Source: Allobosea sp. BK604
Lineage (GTDB): Bacteria; Pseudomonadota; Alphaproteobacteria; Rhizobiales; Beijerinckiaceae
Length of the DNA: 64,000 bases
Direction of reading: 5' to 3'
Assembly (NCBI RefSeq): GCF_004341515.1
Contig: NZ_SLZF01000007.1
Coordinates: 62,001-126,000, forward strand
Part shown: piece after piece, positions 24,876 through 33,082 of the stretch
How positions within the stretch are numbered: position 1 is the first letter of the stretch
Layout of the letters: each line of letters begins with the position of its first letter
Made by a program: the position numbers and the translations under genes
Notes under the pieces: generated by a model
Told to the model about the DNA's origin: nothing
Databases searched by the model: none
The model's input: only the letters and a program-made list of their open reading frames with translations

Positions 24876-25595
24876 ATGGTCATCGTCAAGGACAAGCGCC
24901 GTCGCGGAAGGACCTCGCCGGAAGGCGAGGCGCCACCGCCGCGCCGTCGGCGCATGGTGCCGGCTGACCGCGAACAGATGATCGTCGCCGCGGCGCGGCG
25001 CTATTTCGCCGACCATGGCCTCACCGGCAGCACGACGGAGCTCGCCCGGCGCCTGGAGATCACCCAGCCGCTGCTCTATCGCTATTTCCCGACCAAGGAC
25101 GCGCTGATCGCGCGCGTCTTCGACAGCCTCTTCCCACAGGACAAGTCGCTGGAATGGGAGCAACTGCTCGACGATGCGGCGATTCCCCTGCGCGAGCGGC
25201 TGAAGCGCTTCTACCAGGAATTCTCCCACCACGTGTTCACCTACGAGCACGTCAGGCTGTTCCTGTTCAGCGGCCTCGCCAAATACGAGTACAACGCGCA
25301 GTACTATGAGCTCCTGACGAAGCGGCTGTTTCACCGCATCGCGCTCGGCCTGCGCCAGCACTTCGCCATAGATGGCGCCCGCGACGACCTGCTGCCGGTC
25401 AGCGCGGCCGAGCTGGAACTGGTCCAGAGCCTCCATGCCGCGATCTACCATGTCAGCTTCCGCCGCTGGGTCCACACGCCCGGCTTGACCGGCGATATCG
25501 ACCGGTTGATCGATTTCAAGGTCGACAGTTTTCTCGACGGCGCGGCGGCGACGCAGAGCCGGCTGTCCAATGATTGGCCGGCGGGCACCATTTAA
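24876..25595 (+). CDS. TetR-family transcriptional regulator
   Basis: A 239-residue TetR regulator. The helix-turn-helix is MIVAAARRYFADHGLTGSTTELARRLEITQPLLYRYFPTKDALIARVF in short pieces around residues 35-80, preceded by a basic N-terminal arm (DKRRRGRTSPEG, PRRRRMVP). The C-terminal ligand domain is all helical. ATG 24876 follows AAAGAGG. It is the last gene of the second catabolic island and the best candidate for binding the three AT-rich operators. The long basic arm could contact AT-rich minor grooves. Confidence 0.85.
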   Translation: MVIVKDKRRRGRTSPEGEAPPPRRRRMVPADREQMIVAAARRYFADHGLTGSTTELARRLEITQPLLYRYFPTKDALIARVFDSLFPQDKSLEWEQLLDDAAIPLRERLKRFYQEFSHHVFTYEHVRLFLFSGLAKYEYNAQYYELLTKRLFHRIALGLRQHFAIDGARDDLLPVSAAELELVQSLHAAIYHVSFRRWVHTPGLTGDIDRLIDFKVDSFLDGAAATQSRLSNDWPAGTI

Positions 25596-25642
25596 GCGCC
25601 TCGCTACGCGGGAGCAGAGCGGCTTGCGAGCGCCCTCCGGAA

Positions 25643-26314
25643 TCAGGCGCGGGCGACCCATCCACGGAAGGTGAAACCCACATAGAACAGCGTGACCTCG
25701 TCGAAGCCGGCGTCGCGCAGAAGCTTTTCGTCCTCTTCAGGCGAGAGGATCGACAATCTCGTCGCGATCATGCCTTGCGCGTCCTTGGCCTTCGCCGGTT
25801 CGACGCCTGAAGCGGCGGCATACGCGGCATAACGCGCGAGCCACCGCTCGCGCTCCCCTGCGTCCTGCGGAAAACTATGGTGGGCAACGACGAAGGGGGC
25901 GTCAGGCTTCAGGCGCCGCCGAATTTCCTTGAGCGTCCAAAGGCGCTCTTCGGGCTCGACGAAATGCAAGGTGAGGATGCATGTCGCCGCGTCGAAGGGT
26001 CCATCGGGCGCGACATCGATCAGCCCCTGGTGCAAGCTCGTGCGCGAGGCGAGCGGGCCGAGCGTGATCGCGGCGAGGCGCAGCATCTCGCCGGAGGGAT
26101 CGACCCCGTCGAAGCGCCAGCCGGGCTGGGCCTCGGCGAACGCCTTGATCTCCAGGCCGCCGCCGGCGCCGAGAACCAGCACCCGCGCATCGTCAGGGGC
26201 CTGCTCCGCGAGGAGCAGCATCGCCATCTTCTGCAGGCTGGCGAAGCCTGGGACGAGACGTGGCGGCGCTTCGGCATAGCGGGCTACGGCCTGCGGATCG
26301 GAGAATGCATCCAT
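25643..26314 (-). CDS. Class I SAM-dependent methyltransferase
   Basis: A 223-residue Rossmann-fold methyltransferase. Motif I is RVLVLGAGGGLEIKAFAEA, then WRFDGVDPSGEMLRLA (acidic loop at the end of strand 2), and FDAATCILTLHFVEPEERLWTLKEIRRRLKPDAPFV in the middle. It resembles the UbiE/Methyltransf_25 group. It converges with the TetR gene. Substrate unknown. Confidence 0.85.
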   Translation of the reverse strand: MDAFSDPQAVARYAEAPPRLVPGFASLQKMAMLLLAEQAPDDARVLVLGAGGGLEIKAFAEAQPGWRFDGVDPSGEMLRLAAITLGPLASRTSLHQGLIDVAPDGPFDAATCILTLHFVEPEERLWTLKEIRRRLKPDAPFVVAHHSFPQDAGERERWLARYAAYAAASGVEPAKAKDAQGMIATRLSILSPEEDEKLLRDAGFDEVTLFYVGFTFRGWVARA

Positions 26315-26357
26315 AGAGCTCCGCTAGCACGTCTGAAACAGTGTTGCAGTGGCCCAC

Positions 26358-26400
26358 GCGGTCGCGGCGCCGGACAAGGCCTGTCCGACGCCGCGACCGC
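26358..26400 (-). terminator. Long terminator hairpin after the sugar-binding protein
   Basis: A 12-bp stem GCGGTCGCGGCG with CGCCGCGACCGC continues, after one mismatch, as CGGACA with TGTCCG around an AGGCC loop. It lies 23 bases after the stop of the minus-strand binding-protein gene and shields the methyltransferase gene from read-through. Confidence 0.75.
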
Positions 26401-26422
26401 GGATCGCAAATGCGCCCTGCTA

Positions 26423-27727
26423 TCAGCCTCTGGCCAGGACGCGCTCGGCTTCCGTGACGAGTTCGTCGGCGGCCTGTTTCGGCGTCAGTTGCTTGAAGCC
26501 GGTCTTTTCCGCCGCCTGCCGGATCAGGTTCGTGACCTCGCCCGCGCCCTTCGGCGGCGCCGGCGGCAGGGGGGCGGGGCCGCGCTTGCTGAGCGCGGAA
26601 AGGTGATCGACCTGGATCCTGCCGGTCTCGTCGAGCTCGCCCGTCAGGAGGTCGCGGATCTTCGCCGAGGGCGAGACGCCACGCTCGACACCGAGCAGCT
26701 TGGCGCCTTCGGGCTTGAGGACCATGAAGTCGATAAGCGCGGCGGCCATTTTCGGATCGGCGGCCTTCGCCGAGACGCACAGCATCATCGAGGGCTTGAG
26801 GTATTCGCCGGGCTTCTCTCCCTTCGGATGGAAGGCCATGCCCAGCTTGCCCTTGTTCGCCGACTGGTAGCCGACGATCTGGTTACTGTTGGTGAAGGTG
26901 ATCGCGGCGTGCCCGGTCGTCAGCAGGTCGGTGTCAATGGTGATCTTGTCGGTGGCGGCAATGTCGGAGGGCGCGATCGCCCCCTTGGCCCGCATCTCCG
27001 AGCAAAGCGTCAACCAGGATTCCGCGTCGTCGCGGTTGAAGCCGAGGCGGCCTGATGCGTCGTAGAGCGTGCGCCCGCGCGTCAGCACCCAGTATTCGAG
27101 CTCGGGCTCCATCACGCTCGGATCGGCGGCTCCGTAATAGCCGCGCCGATTGGCCTTCTTGGTGATGCTTTCGCCGAGCGCGGTGAACTCGGCCCAGCTC
27201 ATCTCCGGCGTCGGCGCCGGCAGGCCGAGCTTGTCGAGCATCGTCTTGTCATAGAGCAGGACGTCGCTGTTCATGCCCATCGGGATGCCATACTGCTTCC
27301 CATCGATCTTGCCGGCCTCGATGACCGACGGAACATAGTCGCTGGGATCGATCACCGACGGGATGAGGTCGTCGAGCGGCCGCAAGGCGCCGCGGCGCGC
27401 ATATTCCGGCAGGTAGCGATAATCCATCTGGATGATGTCGGGGGCGCTGCCACCGGCGACCTGGGTCGCAAGCTTGGTCCAGTAGGCATCCCAGCCCACG
27501 GTCTCGTAGGCGACCTCGACACCGCTATTGGCGCGCTTGAAGGCGTCGATGGCAGCCTGGGTCCGCTTGGCACGGTCGGCCCCGCCCCACCAGGACATCC
27601 TGAGGCGGCCCTCCTGCGCTGCGGCGGGGGACGAAAGGATGTCGGCGCCCGCCAGCTTCAGCACGGCCGGTGCCGCGATCAATGAGCCGAAGCGCAACAG
27701 ATCGCGCCGTGAAACCTTGTTCGCCAT
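26423..27727 (-). CDS. ABC sugar transporter substrate-binding protein, orphan
   Basis: A 434-residue extracellular binding protein of family 1 (MalE-like). Twin-arginine signal SRRDLLRFGSLIAAPAVL, cleavage near SPAAAQ. The mature part has LRMSWWGGADRAKRTQAAID, APDIIQMDYRYLPEYARRGAL and MSWAEFTALGESITKK. AAGGAGATCAGCA precedes ATG 27727. No permease or ATPase gene adjoins it: a terminator and an unrelated methyltransferase follow. The divergent LacI gene is its likely regulator. It may serve a permease pair elsewhere, possibly the one at 34425-36151. Confidence 0.9.
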   Translation of the reverse strand: MANKVSRRDLLRFGSLIAAPAVLKLAGADILSSPAAAQEGRLRMSWWGGADRAKRTQAAIDAFKRANSGVEVAYETVGWDAYWTKLATQVAGGSAPDIIQMDYRYLPEYARRGALRPLDDLIPSVIDPSDYVPSVIEAGKIDGKQYGIPMGMNSDVLLYDKTMLDKLGLPAPTPEMSWAEFTALGESITKKANRRGYYGAADPSVMEPELEYWVLTRGRTLYDASGRLGFNRDDAESWLTLCSEMRAKGAIAPSDIAATDKITIDTDLLTTGHAAITFTNSNQIVGYQSANKGKLGMAFHPKGEKPGEYLKPSMMLCVSAKAADPKMAAALIDFMVLKPEGAKLLGVERGVSPSAKIRDLLTGELDETGRIQVDHLSALSKRGPAPLPPAPPKGAGEVTNLIRQAAEKTGFKQLTPKQAADELVTEAERVLARG

Positions 27728-27864
27728 TGCTGATCTCCTTGGAACCCTTGCTCGCCGTCCCTGCGACCGGGCATCTTGTTGATAAGAAGTGCCCATCTGG
27801 CGCGAACCTTTCACAATTCCCGCTTTAGTGCAACGATATACCGGAGGTTAACAGGGCATCTTCC

Positions 27865-28899
27865 ATGGCGACGATCCTCGATGTGGCCCGCGCCGCCGGC
27901 GTGTCGGCGTCCAGCGTTTCCAACTTCCTGAACGACCGGCGCGGCAAGATGGCTCCGGCCACGCGCGAGCGGATCGAGACGGCGATCACGGAGCTGCGCT
28001 ACCGGCCGAGCCGGGTGGCGCTGCAGCTGAAGACGGGCAAGACGGCGACGATCGGCCTGCTCGTCCCGGCCGTGGCGAACCCGTTCTTCGGAGCGGTCGC
28101 GATGGCGATCCAGCGGGCCGCGCAGGCGCGGGGCTACCAGGTGATCCTGTGCAACACCTTCCGCGATCCGAAGCGGGAGCGGGAATTCGCGGAGGATCTC
28201 GTGGCGCTCGGGGTGCGCGGCATCATCACCGGCGCGTCCCTGCTCAACCCGGGACATCTCTCCGAGCTCGCGTCGAAGGGGCTCTCCGTCGTCGCGTTCG
28301 AGGGGGATGCCGGCGCCGCGGTGCCGGGCATTCATGTCGTGTCGGTCGACAATGCCATGGCGACGACGCTCGCCGTCGACCACCTCGTGACGCTCGGCCA
28401 TCGCCGCATCGCCTATGTCACCGGCCCGGCCCAGACGGCCGCCCGCGTCGCCCGGCTGAAAGGCTTCAGGACGGCGGCCGAGAGGCACGGCCTCGGCGAG
28501 GACGCCTCTGTCCATGAGATCTCGCTGCCGCCGAATGACTATGGCGACGATATGATCGCGGAACTTGGCGTCGGCGCCGCTCTGGCGCTCGCGAAGGCGC
28601 CCCGGCGCCCCACGGCGCTGATCGCGATGAACGATCTGCTGGCCATCGGTCTTGCCGCCGGGCTGCGCGAGCACGGCATCACGATCCCGGACGATATCGC
28701 GATGGTCGGCATCGACGATCTGTTCCTGGCGCGCCTGATGAACCCGCCGATGACGAGCCTCAGACAGCCTCTCGCGGCGATGGCCGAGGCGGCCATCGCC
28801 TGCCTGGTCGGCGATGCCGGGGAGGCCGCGCCGACGACGGCATTGATCTTCCCGCCGGAACTGATCGTCAGGCAGTCGACGGTTCCGGCCGCAATCTGA
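27865..28899 (+). CDS. LacI-family transcriptional regulator
   Basis: A 344-residue LacI/GalR regulator. The N-terminal DNA-binding region is ATILDVARAAGVSASSVSNFLN followed by a hinge-type RPSRVALQLKTGKTATIGLLVP. A periplasmic-binding-like sugar domain follows (VANPFFGAVAMAIQRAAQARGY, GIDDLFLARLMNPPMTSLRQP). It is divergent from the orphan binding protein with a 137-base shared region, so probably controls that gene in response to a sugar. Confidence 0.92.
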   Translation: MATILDVARAAGVSASSVSNFLNDRRGKMAPATRERIETAITELRYRPSRVALQLKTGKTATIGLLVPAVANPFFGAVAMAIQRAAQARGYQVILCNTFRDPKREREFAEDLVALGVRGIITGASLLNPGHLSELASKGLSVVAFEGDAGAAVPGIHVVSVDNAMATTLAVDHLVTLGHRRIAYVTGPAQTAARVARLKGFRTAAERHGLGEDASVHEISLPPNDYGDDMIAELGVGAALALAKAPRRPTALIAMNDLLAIGLAAGLREHGITIPDDIAMVGIDDLFLARLMNPPMTSLRQPLAAMAEAAIACLVGDAGEAAPTTALIFPPELIVRQSTVPAAI

Positions 28900-28998
28900 G
28901 CGGAAGCCCGGTGGTTTTCGCGTTCAGCCCGCCGCCGGCACGCAGCTCGCAACGCCCAGGCAACAAGGTTGAGCCAAGGCGGCCTCGCCCCCGCAGCC

Positions 28999-30024
28999 CT
29001 AGGCCAGCATCGCCTTGAGCGCGGCCAGATCGGCCTCGGCGACGGCGACGCCTTCGTTCTTCTGACGGGCATAGATCGTCAGCTCGCGCTCTCCCGGCGC
29101 CAGCACGGGCGCGGCCGGGTCGGCCGGCGGGGTGCTGTTCAGGATTTCGCGGAAATCATCCATGCGTTCGTGCAGCCAGGCCTGCGAGCCGAGCTTCTGC
29201 GTGTCGATCAGGATGAAGACATGGCCAAGGTTCTGGGCGAGGCCCGGATTCTTGTCCCAGGCCTCGACCTGGGTCAGGTAGGCCGCGCCGGATAGCAGGC
29301 CGGCGAGCAGGTCGACCATCACCGCCAGCCCATAGCCCTTGTGGCCGCCGACCGGCAGCAGGAAGCCGTCCAGCGCCGCGCGGGCATCGGTCGTCGGCTT
29401 GCCGTCCTTGTCGGCCGCCCAGCCCTCCGGGATGCTCTCGCCCTTCTGCAGCAGGCTGCGGATCTTGGCGCGCGCTGCGACGCTCATCGCCATGTCCAGG
29501 ATGATCGGCTCGCCGCCCGGATTGGGCATGCCGATGCCGAGCGGATTGTTGCCGACCCGGGTTTCCTTGCCGCCCCAGGGCGCGATCGTCGTCGTCGCGT
29601 TGCTGGCGATGATCGAGGCGTAGCCCTCCTGCGCCGCCAGGAAGGCATAGGGCATGATCGGCCCGAAATGATTGCTGCCCCGTGCGAAGGCGGCGCCGAT
29701 GCCGACCGCGGCAGCGCCTTCCTTTGCCGCCTGGAGCGCGCGGGCGCCGACCAGCGGCCCCATGCCGTTCCGGCCGTCGACGCTGGCGAGGCCCGGCGCG
29801 ACGCGGGTGACCGCGACCTCCGCGGCGATGTCGATGCCGCCGACGCGCACCCGCTCGGCATATTGCATGACGCGGCTGATGCCATGCGTGCGCAGGCCGA
29901 ACATGTCGGCGAGCACCAGGATCTCGGCCGTCGCAGCCGCATCGTCTGGCCGCAGGCCGGCAGCGGCGAGGGCGCCGGTCGCGAGCGTGAGCAGTTGCTG
30001 GTGCGGGATGATTGCGTCGGACAT
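28999..30024 (-). CDS. Malate/L-lactate dehydrogenase family (LDH2) oxidoreductase
   Basis: A 341-residue NAD(P)-dependent 2-hydroxyacid dehydrogenase of the type 2 malate/lactate family, unrelated to Rossmann enzymes. Motifs: ADMFGLRTHGISRV (catalytic His region), GARGSNHFG-like AFARGSNHFGPIMPYAF, APWGGKETRVGNNPLGIGMP, and LLPVGGHKGYGLAVMVDLLAG. Its start overlaps the stop of the MBL-fold gene (ATGA). Substrate within the family ranges over malate, lactate, ureidoglycolate and sugar-derived acids. Confidence 0.9.
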   Translation of the reverse strand: MSDAIIPHQQLLTLATGALAAAGLRPDDAAATAEILVLADMFGLRTHGISRVMQYAERVRVGGIDIAAEVAVTRVAPGLASVDGRNGMGPLVGARALQAAKEGAAAVGIGAAFARGSNHFGPIMPYAFLAAQEGYASIIASNATTTIAPWGGKETRVGNNPLGIGMPNPGGEPIILDMAMSVAARAKIRSLLQKGESIPEGWAADKDGKPTTDARAALDGFLLPVGGHKGYGLAVMVDLLAGLLSGAAYLTQVEAWDKNPGLAQNLGHVFILIDTQKLGSQAWLHERMDDFREILNSTPPADPAAPVLAPGERELTIYARQKNEGVAVAEADLAALKAMLA

Positions 30025-30776
30025 CAGGCCTTGCCGTTCAGGTTGATCAGGGAGGTGTCCTCGAGCGTCTCCGAGAACCAGGCGCGGATGCCGGCTTCGC
30101 GCTCGCCGACATAGACGGGCCGGCCGGCCTCATCGAGCAACATGCTGAGATCATGGCCGGGGATGAGCAGCGTGCCGGGAACCGCTTTCCACAGTGCCCA
30201 GATCGCTTCGATCGAGGCCGTGCTGGCGGCGTCGTCCTCGCTCGCATCGACCGCGCGGGACAGGAGCTCGGCGCGGTTCTTGGCGGCGTCGCCGGTGAAG
30301 ATCACCGGCGTCTCATTGGCCGTCAGATGGAAGATCAGCGAGCCCGGCGTATGGCCGGGCGCCGCGATGGCGGTGATGCCCGGCAGGAATTCCTCGCCGG
30401 AGGCGACGCGCCTTACGCGGCTCTCCGACGCGAGCGCGTCGACATAGAGCTCGGGGAGCGGATTGAAGCCGGGCGGCTGCGCGCTCGCCCAGTCCAGCTC
30501 CTCGCGCCCGATCCAGACCGTCGCCTTGTCGAACAGCACGAAATTGACCGAGTGGTCGTAATGCGCGTGCGTCAGCACGACATCGGTCACGTCGCCCGGC
30601 GCGACACCATGTGCCTTGAGCTGCTTCTCCAGCGGCTTGCGCATGCCGAACGAGCCGACGTCGACCAGGATCGTCCGATCGGCCGAGCGCAGCAGCGCGA
30701 TCGTGCTCCAGCCGAGCCCGCCATGGCAGACGGCCTTGCCGGGAAAGCCCTGGATCAGGATGTCGATACGATACAT
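30024..30776 (-). CDS. Metallo-beta-lactamase-fold hydrolase
   Basis: A 250-residue MBL-fold protein. The metal motif is LTHAHYDHSVN (HxHxDH), with His in APGHTPGSL, Asp in FTGDAAKN and His in LIPGHDLSML, so both zinc sites are complete. It resembles the glyoxalase II/lactonase branch. ATG 30776 lies 13 bases after the Bug-protein stop, and it is coupled to the LDH2 gene. A lactone or thioester substrate derived from the transported acid is plausible. Confidence 0.87.
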   Translation of the reverse strand: MYRIDILIQGFPGKAVCHGGLGWSTIALLRSADRTILVDVGSFGMRKPLEKQLKAHGVAPGDVTDVVLTHAHYDHSVNFVLFDKATVWIGREELDWASAQPPGFNPLPELYVDALASESRVRRVASGEEFLPGITAIAAPGHTPGSLIFHLTANETPVIFTGDAAKNRAELLSRAVDASEDDAASTASIEAIWALWKAVPGTLLIPGHDLSMLLDEAGRPVYVGEREAGIRAWFSETLEDTSLINLNGKA

Positions 30777-30789
30777 GGCCGGATCGCCC

Positions 30790-31767
30790 TCAATTGCCGA
30801 GCGTGATGTTGGCGTCCTGGATGATCTTGGCGAACTTGTCCGATTCCGAGCGCACGAAGGCGCGCAGCTCGGCATCGCTCATGTTGCGCGAGACGATGCC
30901 CTGGATCGCCAGCTGCTCCTTGATGTCGGGCCGCTGCATGATCTTCGGCATCACATCGGTCAGGCGGGCGAGGATCGGCTGCGGCGTCGCGGCAGGCGCG
31001 AACATCGCGAACCAGTTGAGCAACTCGTAGCCGGGTAGCGCATCGCTCAGCGGCGCGACATCCGGCAGTTGCGGCATGCGCTCGCGCGAGGTGACCGCGA
31101 CCGGACGGATCTTGCCGGCCTGGATCAGCGGCAGCGCCGCGCCGAGGCTGCTGAAGCTCATCGTGACCGCGCCCGCGGCGATATCCGTCACCGCCGGGGT
31201 CGAGCCGCGATAGGGCACGTGCTGGACATCGGTGCCGGCCATCTTGTTCATCAGCTCGCCGGCGAGATGCTGCGGGTTGCCGACGCCGGAGGACGAATAG
31301 GTCAGCTTGCCCTTGTTGGCCCTGGCATAGGCGATCAGATCGGCCGGCGTGCGCACCGGCGAGGTGTCGGCCACGACGACGAGGCAGGGCACGATCCCGG
31401 CGAGCGCGATCGGCACCAGCTCGGTCTCGGGCTGATAGGTCATCTTCTCCTTGTAGAGATGCTTGTTGACCGCGATCTCTCCCGCTGCCGCCATCAGCAG
31501 CGTATGGCCGTCACTGCCGGCCTTGGCGACAGCCTGCGCCGCGATCATGGCAGCGGCCCCGGCGCGGTTCTCGACGATCACGGGCTGGCCGAGCGCGTCC
31601 CGCATCGGGTCGATGACGAGCCGCGCGACGATATCGACGCCGCCGCCCGCGGGATAGCCGACGACGAGGCGCATGTTGTGGTCGGGATAGCCCGATTGGG
31701 CCAGTGCCGCCTGGCCTGAGGTCAGCGTGGCTGCACCGGCCGCGAGGAACATGCGCCGTGAAATCAT
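30790..31767 (-). CDS. Bug-family tripartite tricarboxylate transporter binding protein
   Basis: A 325-residue TctC/Bug-type periplasmic binding protein. Signal MISRRMFLAAGAATLTSGQAA, cleavage near AALAQ. Family hallmarks: MRLVVGYPAGGGVDIVARLV, VENRAGAAAMIAAQAVAKA, LTYSSSGVGNPQHLAGELM and VPYRGSTPAVTDIAAGAV. GGGAGAGACGACG precedes ATG 31767. No TctA or TctB membrane gene is in the window, as is common for Bug proteins. First gene of the operon, behind a strong palindrome. Confidence 0.9.
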   Translation of the reverse strand: MISRRMFLAAGAATLTSGQAALAQSGYPDHNMRLVVGYPAGGGVDIVARLVIDPMRDALGQPVIVENRAGAAAMIAAQAVAKAGSDGHTLLMAAAGEIAVNKHLYKEKMTYQPETELVPIALAGIVPCLVVVADTSPVRTPADLIAYARANKGKLTYSSSGVGNPQHLAGELMNKMAGTDVQHVPYRGSTPAVTDIAAGAVTMSFSSLGAALPLIQAGKIRPVAVTSRERMPQLPDVAPLSDALPGYELLNWFAMFAPAATPQPILARLTDVMPKIMQRPDIKEQLAIQGIVSRNMSDAELRAFVRSESDKFAKIIQDANITLGN

Positions 31768-31846
31768 CGTCGTCTCTCCCAATCGCTCGCTCTTCCGGGC
31801 GAATTTCCGCAGCCCTTAGCCGCATCCGATGCAGCAAGTCTCTTCA

Positions 31847-31872
31847 TTGCATGTTTCATCCAAAACATGCAA
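31847..31872. promoter_or_regulatory. Operator palindrome upstream of the Bug-protein operon
   Basis: Perfect 10-base arms TTGCATGTTT (31847-31856) and AAACATGCAA (31863-31872) with a six-base spacer. It lies 80 bases before the Bug-protein start and just after the end of the GntR gene. It is an obvious target for that regulator. It could alternatively form a hairpin ending the upstream transcript, but it has no GC-rich stem. Confidence 0.65.
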
Positions 31873-31912
31873 TACAGATCGAGCCCGAGAAGCGTGACGC
31901 CGGGTCCGGGCG

Positions 31913-32845
31913 TCAGCGCTTGAACAGTTCCGGGCTCTCCCGATGCGTCAGCGTCACCGACAAGAGATGTGTGCGCAGGGCCTCGGCGGCCTCCTGCTGG
32001 CGGCCCTGGTCCAGCAGGTCGAGAATCTGCAGATGCTCCTGCGCCTGGCGATAATAGCGGGCCCTGTCGATCATCGAGCGATAGACCAGAAGGCGCCTGA
32101 TGCGGTTCACCCGCCTGAGAGCATCGAGCAGGAAGGGATTCTGCGACGCGCCCACGATCGCTTCATGGAAGCGCACGCCGCGGTCGTAGAGTTCGGCCGG
32201 CGGGATCGTCTCGATCGCCCCGGCGAGGAGGCGCGTCTCGGTCGCGCGCAATTGCCGGCTGGTCTCGGCATTCCAGCTGAAGCCGGGATCGAGAATGGCG
32301 GCGGGCTCGATCGCGATGCGCAGGTGATAGGTCTGTTCCAGCGCTTCGGGCGTGGCCAATACCGGCGAGAAGATCCAGCCATAGCCGGTGCGCCGCTCGA
32401 CCCAGCCCTCCTGGGCGATCCGGCTCATCAGCTCGGAGAGGGATGTCCGCGACAGCCCGTAGGTCTTCTGCAGATAGGTCTCCGAGACCTGGTCGGGCAA
32501 GGCGCCGTCGAGCCGGTCCTCGGCGATCTTGAAATAGGCCGCCGAGAGGTGGTCCAGCGTGGTCAGGCCGGCATCCTCGGCCCGCCGGATCGAGGAGGAG
32601 GCGACGAAATAGCCCTGGTTGGCACGATGCTCGACCAGCCCCTTGTCGAGCAGGAGTTTTAGCGCGCCATTGATCGGCCAGCGCGACACGGTGAAGCGCT
32701 CGGCGAGGTCCTGGGCGACAAGATGCGTCCCGGCGGCGAGATTCTCCGAGGCGATATGCTCGACGATGCGCGCGGCCAGGGTCGCTGACGCATCCCGGCG
32801 GCGATGGGTCCCCGCTCTCTCATCCAGCGTGGCGGTCATTGGCAT
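31913..32845 (-). CDS. GntR-family regulator with two winged-helix domains plus FCD
   Basis: A 310-residue protein, longer than ordinary FCD regulators (about 220-250). A first winged helix covers about residues 20-80 (LAARIVEHIASENLAAGTHL, VSRWPINGALKLLLDKGLVE). A second covers about 100-160 (ETYLQKTYGLSRTSLSELM, SRIAQEGWVERRTGYGWIF). The FCD-like helical domain follows (LRIAIEPAAI, VRFHEAIVGASQNPFLLDAL, EHLQILDLLDQGR). It precedes and shares orientation with the Bug operon. ATG 32845 or 32839 are both possible starts. Confidence 0.82.
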   Translation of the reverse strand: MPMTATLDERAGTHRRRDASATLAARIVEHIASENLAAGTHLVAQDLAERFTVSRWPINGALKLLLDKGLVEHRANQGYFVASSSIRRAEDAGLTTLDHLSAAYFKIAEDRLDGALPDQVSETYLQKTYGLSRTSLSELMSRIAQEGWVERRTGYGWIFSPVLATPEALEQTYHLRIAIEPAAILDPGFSWNAETSRQLRATETRLLAGAIETIPPAELYDRGVRFHEAIVGASQNPFLLDALRRVNRIRRLLVYRSMIDRARYYRQAQEHLQILDLLDQGRQQEAAEALRTHLLSVTLTHRESPELFKR

Positions 32846-33082
32846 TCGCCAGCATAGGGGCGAACGCGCATTTGTCCGACCTTCGCTCTGCAATGAAACA
32901 AGACGGTTTTCCTGGGCTCGCCGACGATCGATAAGCCCAACCTAGACCAGGATTCGGCACGTGAGGACCCCGTGCCGGACAGTTGCGCTGGCTTGACATC
33001 CACCAGGCATGCGGCCGCCGCTTGCGCGAGCGACCGCCTATCATCATCAGCTCGACTTTTCGCCCGAGAGCTCGAGCGCGAC

